64,000 nucleotides of DNA, from assembly GCA_021521415.1 (NCBI GenBank), contig JAIQDT010000107.1, forward strand, positions 2,790,001-2,854,000, written 5' to 3'. The notes under the pieces are model-generated. The model was not told the origin of the DNA. It was given only the letters and a program-made list of their open reading frames with translations, and searched no databases. This DNA comes from Bidens hawaiensis (taxonomy: Eukaryota > Streptophyta > Magnoliopsida > Asterales > Asteraceae). The position numbers and the translations under genes were made by a program. Below, one piece after another: positions 32,059-42,266 of this stretch. How positions within the stretch are numbered: position 1 is the first letter of the stretch; each line of letters starts with the position of its first letter.

Positions 32059-35000
32059 TTACATCGTTCGTACATGGCGCATGCCAATATCATGGACATG
32101 TTTTCTGAATGTTGCTGTGGGAAGTGCTTTTGTGAAAAGATCAGCTGAGTTGTTGTTGGATTGGACATATCTCATCTCAACCTGATTGTCTTTAATAAGG
32201 TCCCGAGTATACTCAAAGTATCTTGGTGGTATATGCTTTGTTCTGTCACTTTTGATATACCCTTCCTTCATTTGCGAGACACAAGCTGCATTATCTTCAT
32301 AGATAGGAGTTGGGATTCGATCTTTCTCTAGACCACAAGAAATCAATATGTGTCGTGACATAGATCTTAACCATACACATTCTCTTGAAGCTTCATGCAA
32401 TGCAATGACTTCAGCATGATTTGAAGATGTTGCGATGAGTGTTTGTTTCTGAGAACGCCATGAAATCGCAGTTCCTCCATTATTAAATACGTATCCAGTT
32501 TGAGATTTTGATTTATGGGGATCAGATAAATAACCTGCATCTGCATAACCAACTAACCCTTCTTTTGAATCGTTAGGATAAAATAAACCTAAATCAACAG
32601 TTCCTTTTAAATACCGAAAAATATGTTTAATGCCATTCCAATGTCTTTTAGTAGGGGATGAACTGAATCTTGCCAATAAATTAACTGCGAAAGAAATGTC
32701 AAGTCTTGTACAGTTAGTAAGATACATAAGTGCTCCAATTGCACTGAGGTATGGTACTTCGGGACCAAGAATCTCTTCATTATCTTCGCAAGGACGAAAT
32801 GGATCATTGTCAACATTGAGTGATCTAACAACCATCGGTGTGCTTAAAGGATTTGCTTTGTCCATATTGAAACGTTTTAAGAGTTTCTCAGTATAAGTTG
32901 ACCGATGCACAAGTATCCCATTATGCATATGCTCAATTTGTAAACCAAGACAATATTTGGTTTTTCCAAGGTCTTTCATTTCGAATTCTTTCTTTAAAAG
33001 AGCAATTGCTTCATTAATTTCTTTTTGTGTCCCAATTAAATTTAGATCGTCAACATACACAGCTATGATCACATATCCTGATGTTGTCTTCTTGATGAAG
33101 ACACATGGACAAATAAGATTATTTGTGTATCCTTTATTTATCAAATAATCACTCAAACGATTGTACCACATCCTTCCAGATTGTTTCAGTCCATACAAGG
33201 ATCTTTGTAATTTGATGGAATACATTTCCTTAGGCTTTGAGCTTATTGCATCGGGGAGTTTAAATCCTTCGGGAATTTTCATATAGATGTCACTATCTAG
33301 TGATCCATACAAGTAAGCTGTGACAACATCCATAAGACGCATCTCTAACTTTTTAGAGACTGCTAAGCTGATTAAATATCTAAACGTAATAGCATCCATA
33401 ACAGGAGAATACGTTTCTTCATAGTCAATTCCTGGCCTCTGAGAAAAACCTTGAGCTACAAGTCTTGCTTTATATCTTGTAACTTCATTTTTCTCATTTC
33501 GTTTTCTCACAAAAACCCATTTATATCCTACATGTTTCATTGACTTTGGTGTAATGACAATAGGTCCAAAAACCTTTCGATTGTTTAGTGAGTTTAATTC
33601 AGCTTGCATAGCATCTTTCCATTTGTTCCAATCTTATCGATTTTTACAATCATCTACAGATTTTGGTTCAAGGTCATCATTTTCTTCCATGATATCGCTT
33701 GCCACAGAATAAGAAAATATATCATCAATATTTTCCATTTCATCTCGATCCCACATTATATGTGATTTACCATAGTTTATTGACAATTCTTTATTGGAAT
33801 CATTTATTTCTTCCTGAGGAAATGTTATATCATTTATTCTTTCCTGAGGGAAGGTTTTGTCAATCATTCCTTCCTCAGGGTCAGTATCCTTCTCAGAACC
33901 CTTTCTTTTTCGAGGATTTTTATCCTTTAAACCGATTGGCCTTCCACGTTTTAAACGTTTTTGAGATTCATGAGGTGCATTATTATGGTTTTGCTTGCTT
34001 GGAATCTCAACTCGAGCTGGAGCATTAGCAGCTGGTATATGAAATTTAGTGACCCTGTTTATATCAGTAAATGCATCAGGTAACTGATTTGCTATTTCTT
34101 GTAGATGTATTATTTTTTGAACCTCTGTCTCACTTTGTTTTGATCTTGGGTCTAGGTGTAAAAATGATGGCACACACCATGATATATCTCTTTCATGCTT
34201 TTTCATTTCTCCCCCTAATGTCGGGAACATTGTCTCGTTAAAATGACAATCAGCCAAACGTGCTGTAAATATATCACCTGTTAAAGGTTCAAGGTATCTT
34301 ATGATGGAAGATGTTTCATATCCAACATATATTCCCAACCTTCTTTGGGGACCCATTTTTATGCGTTGTGGTGGTGCAATAGGAACATACACAGCACAAC
34401 CAAAAATTCTAAGACGAGAGATATTTGGCTCATTTCCAGAAACAAGTTGTGTGGGAGAGTATTTATGATTTGCACTTGGTCTCACGCGGATTAATGATCC
34501 AGCATGCATAATTGCATGACCACAAATAGAAACAGGGAGTTTTGTCCTCATTATTAATGGTCTAGCTATTAGCTGTAGGCGTTTGATTAACAACTCGGCT
34601 AAGCCATTTTGTGTGTGTACATGAGCAACAGGGTGTTCTACAACAATCCCCACAGACATGCAATAATCATCAAAAGCATGTGATGTAAATTCTCCCGCAT
34701 TATCAAGCCTTACTCTTTTAATGGTATAATCCGGAAAATGTGCACATAATTTGATAATTTGAGCAAGAAATTTTGCAAAAGCAACATTACGAGTCGATAA
34801 TAAAGAGATATTAGACCATCTGTTGGATGCGTCTATTAAGACCATGAAGTATCTAAATGGTCCACATGGTGGATGAATTGGTCCACATATGTCACCTTGA
34901 ATTCTTTCAAGAAACATTGGTGTTTCTTTATCGACTTTTAATGGCGAAGGCCTTGTAATTTATTTTCAAAGAGAACAAGATGTACATTGAGGCATTTTAT

Positions 35001-35559
35001 CTATTTTGTGGATCTTTTGACCTTTCAGTGGATGCCCATGTGTAATTTCAGTGATCATTTTCATCATTGTGGATCCTGGATGGCCTAATCTGTCATGCCA
35101 TAAGTTTATGATACCAGAATCGCAACAATTTTCTTTGACTGCCATATGTGCTTGAGGCACATTTATATATGTATAATGCAAACCACAATGGACCATTGGC
35201 AATTTTTCCAATATTTGATCTTTGATTATGATATGCAAATATTTTTCATTACTAATAGTCCTTGACTGAGTATCATATCTATTATGATATATGTTTCTGA
35301 AACTCAACAAATTTCTTGTTGATTTTGGGGAAAATAAAGCATTTTCTATTTTGAGTTTTGTACCATTTGGTAATGCTAAATTAGCTTTTCCCACTCCTTC
35401 TATCAAGTTTGTAGGACCTGATATTGTATTGATGATCCCTTTTGTTGGTTTCAGTTTATAAAAATATTTTTTAGATCTAAGTATAGTATGCGTGGCTCCA
35501 CTATCCGCTATACATATATCTTCTTCATTTGTTTGATCTTGTGCTCCGGTGATTTTCAT
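32059..35559 (-). pseudogene. Copia Pol polyprotein: protease, integrase, RT, RNase H (few stops)
   Basis: One frame covers the whole segment. Protease: CIADSGATHTIL. Pre-integrase: LWHDRLGHPGSTMMK ... CTSCSL. Two stops near 34960, then the integrase core: IQGDICGPIHPPCGP, LIDASNRWS, RLDNAGEFTS, HTQNGLAELL, so the D-D-E residues are present. An in-frame stop near 33634 separates this from RT: WVFVRKRNEKNEVTRYKARL, VTAYLYGSLDSDIYMKIPEG, QRSLYGLKQSGRMWYNRL and catalytic VYVDDLNLIG. RNase H: ISWRSQKQTLIATSSNHAEV, IYEDNAACVSQ, HIPPRYFEYTRDL; it ends at 32059. Because only a few stops interrupt it, this is a recently inactivated copy. Confidence 0.92.
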
Positions 35560-35821
35560 TTTAAATCTTGAAAAATATTAAGAAAAAAAATAAGTTTATA
35601 ACGAAGACATATGATATTTTAATAAGAACTTTATTTAATTGAAACACAAGTAGTACATGAAAGAGAAACTACATAATTAAAGATAATGAGAACACACTTA
35701 ATAATTGCATCTAATTATAGTAGTCAAGCAACTTTGTTTCAAAGTTCCACCCCAAAGTCTTCGACGCTCAGCTCAGCATTGATATTATTAAGTTATCAAC
35801 ATGGTTCACTTCTTTCTCTTT

Positions 35822-36838
35822 TCATTTTAGAGAGGCTTGGTACAGTTCACACAGATGTGGAGCTGTGCGACAAGCCTTTGCCCAGTGGTTTGTACTTCCA
35901 CATATAAAACATGAAGTGCCATTGTTTTCGGACCTACCAGCTTCATTCCATTTATTTTGGTGGTTGGAATTGGTATTGTGTGGGACATGATAATTATTGG
36001 CTCTCTGGTTACGACCACGGCCACGACCACGACCGTAAGAATTATTGTTCCATTTGAATGAAAGCTTACGATCATTAAAATGTCTTTTGTCAAAATGACC
36101 ACGGCCACGTCCACGGCCTCGTCCTCGACTTTGTTCCCATTTATGACCAAAATTTTTATGAGAACTTTTGGGAGCAACATGTGCTTCTGGTATTGCTAAT
36201 GAACCCATGGGACGAGATTGATGATTTTTCATCAATAATTCATTATTTTTCTCTGCTACAAGGAGCAATGCATTTAGATCAGAGTATCTCCTAAAATTCT
36301 GCAAACGATAATGTGTTTGCAAGTTTATGTTTGATGCATGAAACGTGGAGAAAGTTTTCTCTAACTTTTCTTCCTCTGTTACGGGATACCCACAAAATTC
36401 TAGCTTTGAGCAAATTCGGTATAAAGCAGAGGTGTAATCATTTACCCTCTTAAAATCTTGGAACCTAAGACTGTTCCATTCATCTCTAGAAGTATGAAGT
36501 AAAACTTCTCTTAGATGACCGAATCTGCTTTTCAAATCTTTCCATATCATATATGGGTTATCATAATTAAAATACTCATGCTGTAGTAATTCATCAATAT
36601 GTTTATGGATGAAAACATCAGCTCTTGCTTTATCCTGGTCAGAGCAATCATTGTATTCTTGGATTGTTTCTAACACTTCCATAAATTTTAAATGTCTTTT
36701 GACATTTGCTGTCCAAGACATATAATTTTCTCCAGAAATGTTGAGTGCAGGGAATTCGAGTTTTGCTATATTTGACATTTTGTTGCTAAACATAATAGAG
36801 AAAATAATAAGATAAATATTAGAATCTATATATATCAA
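35822..36838 (-). CDS. Copia Gag (up to 338 aa), intact frame
   Basis: Gag packages element RNA in cytoplasmic virus-like particles. The frame is open throughout. The likely start is an internal methionine, MSNIAKLEFPALNISGENY, because the first 20 residues (MIYIDSNIYLIIF...) look like untranslated leader. The middle part (YMSWTANVKRHLKFMEVL, MIWKDLKSRFGH, WNSLRFQDFKRVNDYTSAL) is the copia Gag domain. Two arginine/glycine-rich stretches (SRGRGRGRGRGHFDK, YGRGRGRGRNQR) precede a zinc knuckle CFICGSTNHWAKAC (CX2CX4HX4C). The frame differs from that of pol, with about 260 bases between. Confidence 0.88.
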   Translation of the reverse strand: MIYIDSNIYLIIFSIMFSNKMSNIAKLEFPALNISGENYMSWTANVKRHLKFMEVLETIQEYNDCSDQDKARADVFIHKHIDELLQHEYFNYDNPYMIWKDLKSRFGHLREVLLHTSRDEWNSLRFQDFKRVNDYTSALYRICSKLEFCGYPVTEEEKLEKTFSTFHASNINLQTHYRLQNFRRYSDLNALLLVAEKNNELLMKNHQSRPMGSLAIPEAHVAPKSSHKNFGHKWEQSRGRGRGRGRGHFDKRHFNDRKLSFKWNNNSYGRGRGRGRNQRANNYHVPHNTNSNHQNKWNEAGRSENNGTSCFICGSTNHWAKACRTAPHLCELYQASLK

Positions 36839-37126
36839 TCAACAATGAGATACAATACATTGGTAGAGCTATAAACATATAAAAGAAAAAGAAAATGCCG
36901 AAATCTTCAGATGGGAGATTAAAAATTAGAATGAGAAGTAGTATAAGCATTATAGTGACCAACAGCAAAACCGGGTGAATCATTTTGAGAACTTTATCTT
37001 GGATAAATTTAATAACAAGAATGTTTGTTGTAAATGAAATGGGGTTAATGATTGGTTATTTATAGTGAAAATTTATAACCTTTTTTACAACGGTTACATT
37101 ACCGTTTATAACGGTAACATTACTGT

Positions 37127-37148
37127 TTGTGTGTGTGTGTGTGTGTGT
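37127..37148. repeat. (GT)n microsatellite in the copia leader
   Basis: About ten GT units between the 5' LTR and gag of the 6.1-kb copia, followed by AT-rich leader sequence. Confidence 0.85.
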
Positions 37149-37492
37149 ATATAAAATATATAATATTAATTATTTAAAGTAAGATAATAAATAAGATATT
37201 AAATACAGTTTATTTTATAAAATATATAATTAGTATACACAATAATAGAATAGAATTGTTAGTGTAAATAAATCTAACTTCTAAATGAGATATTAGTGTG
37301 CATATATAAATAAAAGTTAGAATAGTTATCAAATTTTAATAACAATGTTTATACACATTATTGCTATTACTTAGTATATTAGTTAGTATATGTATACGCA
37401 TAGATATATATCTAATGTACATAATTAAAGAAGTGTTTATGATACTTATGTAGATACCTTTGTGTCTATTACCTTTCTTGGTTAGGATATAA

Positions 37493-37511
37493 GCGGCTCG
37501 TGCTGATAACG
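37493..37511 (-). other. Primer-site region of the 6.1-kb copia, not the usual tRNA-iMet end
   Basis: Next to the 5' LTR the minus strand reads CGTTATCAGCACGAGCCGC. It lacks the TGGTATCAGAGC found in the other copia elements here. It may pair with an internal (half-) tRNA region, as known for some copia elements; the tRNA was not identified. Confidence 0.55.
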
Positions 37512-37759
37512 TGTTATAATATTAGCTTTAATTATAACAAGATTATTGAAGTAATAATTGAACTTAGTAACAAATAAACAATAAAGTAAAATGAAATGTG
37601 AGAATTGCAATTTTACTGGATACATCTCTTCTTTACTAACACATGGTATTTATAATACCAAATAACTATTCAAAAACACTATGTAGGAGACAAACATCTA
37701 TAATTGGTTTGAAAATTTCACCCACCACTTGCAAGTGTCTTACCGACACTCTTATAACA
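37512..37759 (-). repeat. 5' LTR of the 6.1-kb copia
   Basis: TGTTATAATATTAGCT to CTCTTATAACA, followed by the duplication GTATT. It should hold the promoter for the minus-strand transcript. Confidence 0.95.
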
Positions 37760-37764
37760 GTATT

Positions 37765-38295
37765 ATATATTGTATAGATGTTATATATATTAGTTTATAA
37801 TGTAACTTAATTATAGTGTATGTATCATTTTGAATTGTTATTTTAAATACTAAAACCACCAATAAAATAAACTAATAGGTAAAAGGACCAAAGTATCCTT
37901 GACTTAACGTTAAAATCCTAATAAAGTTAATAATTTGTACGTAATTTGCAAGAATGTGAAACGTGAGTGGTCCAGTTGCACAATAAAACCTTTTTGGATC
38001 AAATTCGCATAATTAACCAAACCTCAGAGACAATTTTAACACTTTACTCAAAAATATATTTGTTATATTCAATACGCATCCTATACTACCCATTATGTAT
38101 TTTTCCTACTTTTTATTGATAAAAAATTTATAAAACACTTTCTGAATTTTTGAATAGAACATAAGATATAGTTCAATATAAGTACCAGTATGCTATAAAG
38201 ACATCAGTTCATCACATATTAAATTGTATATTTAATTGTTTAGTAAAGATGCCACAAATAATATACAAGTAAAATAGATACATTATTTATATTAA
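37765..38295. other. AT-rich intergenic DNA, nothing recognised
   Basis: This continues the target sequence of the copia and runs to the left end of the hAT-like element. No open frame, repeat ends or known motif was seen. Confidence 0.5.
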
Positions 38296-38871
38296 CAGGG
38301 GCGGACCCAGTGCCAAGGCACGGGTGTCGGCCGTTCTCTGTAAAATTTTAATTTTCTTTGTTATACATATGATAACATCTCGTTCGATTCTTGTAAAATC
38401 TTGACATCGACCCCTGTAAGATTATGAAAAGGAAAGAAAGAAAAACAATAAACCAAAAAATGCCAAAAATTGTATTATTGGAAAAAATTTCCGACTGGTT
38501 ATGGGTGGAAGATGAGAACAAGAAACTAGGAGGAAGAAGATGTTCTCTTTTAGTTTGTTTGTTAAAGTAGGGCTAATTTAGTAATTAAACCATAAAGCAC
38601 ATGTTTCATGACACCCTATTTTTTAACTTACCTTCTCTTGTAATAAATTTTATTCATTTAGGAACTACTTTTACCTATTTGCCTGTTTATTATTGTTCGT
38701 ATTCAATTAATGAACAAAGACTTTAGATTCTTATTTTGTTTTTATTGTTGTATATCATTACTACATTTAATAATTTATATCAATAAAGAGATTATCATGT
38801 CGGTAGGACTACTAAGTTATAATTTGTGTAGACTATAACAAACTAATTAACTTCTTTTGATATAAGACCAA

Positions 38872-39050
38872 GTGTAGTGGGGCGATGAAAAGGGCGAAAA
38901 GAGGCGAAATCTTGGTGGAACACCGCCCCTCTGGCGATTTTTAGGCGAAAAGGGCGGGGGCGGATTGTTTTTGTCGCCGTGGAAGAAGAATAAATATTAT
39001 TATTTTATTTTGTTTGTGTGTGGGGTATGTATATATATATGTATATATAT

Positions 39051-39091
<41 letters not shown>

Positions 39092-39190
39092 ACTATTTGT
39101 AGCCCCTACACTATTATAGAAATTCTCATTCCTTGCTGACTGGGCGCCACACGGCGCAATTCGCCCCCATTTGTATCCCCTCCACTACGC
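38872..39190. mobile_element. MITE with GTGTAGTGGGG-type ends (about 319 bp)
   Basis: The left end GTGTAGTGGGGCGATG and the right end, on the other strand, GCGTAGTGGAGGGGATAC form imperfect inverted repeats. The inner borders are GC-rich (AAAGGGCGAAAAGAGGCGAA; GGCGCAATTCGCCCCC) around an AT-rich middle with a long TA run. No clear target duplication. The superfamily is not decided; PIF/Harbinger is possible. Confidence 0.6.
39029..39086. repeat. (TA)n microsatellite in the MITE
   Basis: TATA-repeats interrupted by single G and AAC. The pure TA part is at 39055-39085. It could form a cruciform, but such runs are common in AT-rich plant DNA. Confidence 0.85.
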
Positions 39191-39805
39191 ATAGCCTATA
39201 GATTGTTATTTGTTTTTCATTTCTTAAAAATAAAAACATAAAACTAAATGTTTTAATTTCTTAGAACTTTAGCATTTTCCCTTTTCTTATCTTAATATAA
39301 AAATGATAACTTTTTAGTTATAATGTTTTATCTTGATTTCTCTCGGGTTTATAAATAACAATGATTAATAAATAATTATATTTATCTGTTTATATAATAT
39401 GTAGCTTATCTTTTTTTATATGTATACTAGTTCATATTTTATTTTGTGCATAGGAATGTCGTATTAATAATTTTTTTATACACAAAGCTTATTTATATAT
39501 TAAATTTATATATAGAGCTTATGAATATTATATCGCATAAGTAAATTTATGTGTTATTGCCACTTGGCCCGTGACACATTGTCTGTCGTGATCAATATAA
39601 TTTTGTTGTGTTTCTATAATCTGATTTAGTTTTATCGTTTTATTATGTAATCCGACCCGACCCGACTGGACACAAATGGACTTAAAACAAAATAATATAT
39701 AGCGATCAATAACCAACCTGAAAAACTTCTGACCGCTGTGAAAATAAATCATAGATCCACCACTGTTTATATATCTGTACTTTAATAAATTATTACAATA
39801 AATTG

Positions 39806-40122
39806 AACATGGCTCAATAATAGAGCACTCATTTTACTAGTGAGTAGTATGGGTTTAAACCTCATTATCACCAATTTATATGGAAGACATGAGGGATGAC
39901 TCTTGCTTGTCAGGGTTCGAGTCCTGATCTCACCCGGTTTTACCGGCTTCTCGTTGTCGTGCCGTTTGGCGGGCGTGGGGGTAGGGTTTTATTCAGGGAA
40001 TCCCTCAATAGGTGGACCGCTAGGGGTTCTGTACGTCCGGACTCGTGACCGGCTCAGGCTATCTTTAGCCAATGGGGTCGCGTACAGAGTACCCAGCGTT
40101 ACTTAATTAGTCGATCCAAAAA
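39806..40122 (+). mobile_element. SINE-like element with tRNA-like head, tentative
   Basis: TGGCTCAATAATAGAGCAC resembles a tRNA D-arm/A box. The arm-like CTCATTTTACTAGTGAG resembles an anticodon stem, and a second B-box-like GGTTCGAGTCC occurs at 39914-39924. A GC-rich body (39930-40090) then ends in an A-rich tail CCAAAAAATAAAATG. Possible flanks AATAAATTGA and AATAAAATGA are not exact. A degenerate SINE or two tRNA-related fragments are both possible. Confidence 0.35.
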
Positions 40123-40550
40123 ATAAAATGATTGCAAAATGTGAACACGTGTCACCTCTGGTTCAATCATACCTTGACGGTCAAAGATTCTAGCTTTGTA
40201 TCAAGCTGATAATGTCCCAAATTGTTCTCGTCTTAGTAACGTCGCACTCTGTTTTAACAAAATAATAATACAACATTCGTAACACTTAACATAACTTGAA
40301 TGTCTTACATGCTTCAAAGAAATAAAGAGGTGCTTGAAAGGGAAAACCCAAGTAAGCACTTTATTAGGTGTATATTTTTTGACGAAGTTTTAACTTCTAA
40401 TAAAGTGATTATGTGTGGACTCCTTTATGAATATGTACAAATTATTAATGTATTTATGGCTGGATTAAAGTGTTGTTATCATAACGGTAAAGTACAATTT
40501 AAAACTTTGATCGCATTGCCACTGTCTTTACTCTGTTGTATGATAAAGTT
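40123..40550. other. Unassigned DNA with a 95-codon open frame
   Basis: A plus frame from 40300 to 40587 starts with an ATG inside MSYMLQRNKEVLEREN and runs into the tandem repeat that begins at 40551, so its C-terminus is repeat-encoded. It resembles no family I know and is probably fortuitous. Confidence 0.4.
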
Positions 40551-41240
40551 GATAAGGCAATTAATAGCATGGGTTATAGACTTATAGGGACATAACCATT
40601 TACAAAGCCACAAAGATATGGCAACAATATGTAAGATGCCTTGTAGTTTCTAAGTCCGCTTCGTAGCTTGAAGATGATGCAAATTTGAAGTTATTAGGAG
40701 GATGGGGAGACTCAATTCTCTTTAAAAAAAAAGGCGATAAATTGGAGGTGTAGGCCCCACATTTTTTTAATTTAGTTATAAGATTGTATGCTTTGTTTTA
40801 GCTAGTTAAATTGTCACGTCACTTATGTGTACCTTTTAACAAGTGAATTGTAGTTTAGCTAGATATTAAAAATATGTGATTGGCTAAAATTGTATGCTTT
40901 GATAAGGCAATTAATAGCATGGGTTATAGACTTATAGGGACATAACCATTTACAAAGCCACAAAGATATGGCAACAATAAGTAATATACCTTGTAGTTTC
41001 TAAATCCGCTTCGTAGCTTGTAGATGATGCAAATTTGAAGTTATTAGGAGGATGGGGAGATTCAATTCTCTTTAAAAAAAAGGAGATAAATTGGAGGTGT
41101 AGGCCCCACATTTTTTTTAATTTAGTTATAAGATTGTATGCTCTATTTTGGCTAGTTAAATTGTCACATCACTTATGCATACCTTTTAACAAGTGAATTG
41201 TAGTTTAGCTAGATATTAAAAAAATGTGATTGGCTAAAAT
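40551..41240. repeat. Tandem duplication, two 340-bp units at 350-bp period
   Basis: GATAAGGCAATTAATAGCAT starts at 40551 and again at 40901, and the units run in parallel to GTGATTGGCTAAAAT at 40890 and 41240. Differences are scattered single bases and small indels. The last about 120 bases of the unit (ATTTAGTTATAAGATTGTATG...) occur a third time at 41490-41610. No open frame of note. Confidence 0.9.
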
Positions 41241-41337
41241 GGAATGAACCCCACCTTTTTTAGCCCTCTTAGGTGTTAAGGGAATGGCGAGAGGAGAGCG
41301 GCTAGTTTGGCACCTCTGGGTTATGCCGTTAAGCAAT

Positions 41338-41485
41338 ATATAAATGTCTTTTATGCCGTTAAGCAATTTATAAATGTCTGTAAACCATTTTTTGAAAATG
41401 GGTTTATAGACATTTATAAACCCATTTTCAAAAAATGGTTTACAGACATTTATAAATTGCTTAACGACATAAAAGACATTTATAT
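41338..41485. repeat. Foldback: 71-bp inverted repeat arms, 6-bp loop
   Basis: 41338-41408 is the reverse complement of 41415-41485 with a single mismatch (GCCGTT against GTCGTT), around the loop GACATT. Within the left arm the words TAAGCAATNTATAAATGTCT occur twice in tandem. The foldback splits a repeated block: GGAATGAACCCCACCTTTTT lies on both sides (41241 and 41611). Confidence 0.92.
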
Positions 41486-41818
41486 TTTTAATTTAGTTAT
41501 AAGATTGTATGCTCTGTTTTGGATAGTTAAATTGTCACGTTACTTATGCGTACCTTTTAGCAAGTGAATTGTAGTTTAGCTAGATATTAGAAAAATGTGA
41601 TTAGCTAAAATGGAATGAACCCCACCTTTTTTAGCCCTCTTAGGTGTTAAGGGAATGGCGAGAGGAGGGCGGCTAGTTTGGCGCCAGCATGTTGTTGTGG
41701 TTGGCAATTGGTCAAAAGCTTAAGTGGATGACGCAAGTCGCCACCCCATTTGGTGCACCCATAATATTGAGCCTAATGCAACACTAGTCATGCTCTCATC
41801 TTTTGATAAGATAAAACC
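41486..41818. repeat. Third partial copy of the local repeat plus flank
   Basis: 41490-41610 repeats the end of the 340-bp unit. 41611-41685 repeats 41241-41315 (GGAATGAACCCCACC ... GGCTAGTTTGGC). The rest to 41818 shows no recognised structure and ends in the CTCAC target duplication of the family C copia. Confidence 0.75.
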
Positions 41819-41823
41819 CTCAC

Positions 41824-42252
41824 TGTAAGATTAAATATATAACATATATATTTATATATATTTATGTATAACCATCATAATCATTTATATTATAATAGAT
41901 CAAAATATTAATTATACCTTATTATATATTAGTTTGGTAATTGTTGATGGAGCGTATTACCCAAATAAAGGGTTTCCCCTTGGGTGTATATATAGAGAGA
42001 TAAATATTAACATCATAACTTAATCACACACACATAACAATTTTGTGTGCCTCCTTTCTCCTAAAACCAGGTTCCTCTCAAGAACCCTAATATCATCCTT
42101 AACTATACATCCTTAAGGGGAACTCGATCAAGTTGACAACCATGTCGTCTACATCCTTCTCTGTTGCGGTTACTACTCTCACTGATGTAACAGGTTCGTA
42201 GGTTTAATATTTATCATGTTTTCCATTGGCTTACATGAAGAACTGATCAACA
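41824..42252 (+). repeat. 5' LTR of the family C copia
   Basis: TGTAAGATTAAATATATAAC to GAACTGATCAACA. The block AAAGGGTTTCCCCTTGGGTG, followed by TATATATAGAGAG, looks like the promoter with a TATA box. It matches 56908-57335 nearly throughout. Confidence 0.92.
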
Positions 42253-42254
42253 TG

Positions 42255-42266
42255 TGGTATCAGAGC
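42255..42266 (+). other. tRNA-iMet primer binding site of the family C copia
   Basis: TGGTATCAGAGC two bases after the LTR end CA, complementary to initiator tRNA-Met. It fixes the plus orientation. Confidence 0.9.

Larger units (their letters stand above)
31665..37759 (-). mobile_element. Full-length Ty1-copia element (6.1 kb), best preserved in the window
   Basis: Two 248-bp LTRs (31665-31912 and 37512-37759) differ at five positions by eye, and the element is flanked by perfect 5-bp duplications GTATT (31660-31664 and 37760-37764). Minus-strand order: 5' LTR, primer site, gag, protease, integrase, RT, RNase H, polypurine tract, 3' LTR. Gag is complete and pol keeps one frame from protease to RNase H apart from a few stops. 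About 2 percent LTR divergence indicates the most recent insertion whose LTRs can be compared here. The lineage within copia is not assigned. Confidence 0.95.
38296..39765. mobile_element. Non-autonomous hAT-like element (1.47 kb)
   Basis: The left end is CAGGGGCGGACCCAG and the right end, on the other strand, is CAGTGGTGGATCTAT. Both resemble the CAGNGGCGGANCCA ends of plant hAT elements. The flanks TTTATATT (38286-38293, two bases before the left end) and TTTATATA (39766-39773) are a near-match for an 8-bp duplication but are offset and AT-rich, so this is weaker than for 1333-1735. No transposase is visible. A MITE and a TA run lie inside. Confidence 0.6.

Noticed and set aside
32059..36838. 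Long frames (516, 427 and 338 codons) as candidate host genes
   Set aside because: They contain copia Pol and Gag motifs in order and lie between LTRs with a target duplication.
39806..39925. A functional tRNA gene near 39.8 kb
   Set aside because: The D-arm and anticodon-like parts are present but the T-arm is degenerate and no acceptor stem forms.
40300..40587. A 95-codon frame as a gene
   Set aside because: Its C-terminal codons come from a tandem repeat unit and no homology was recognised.
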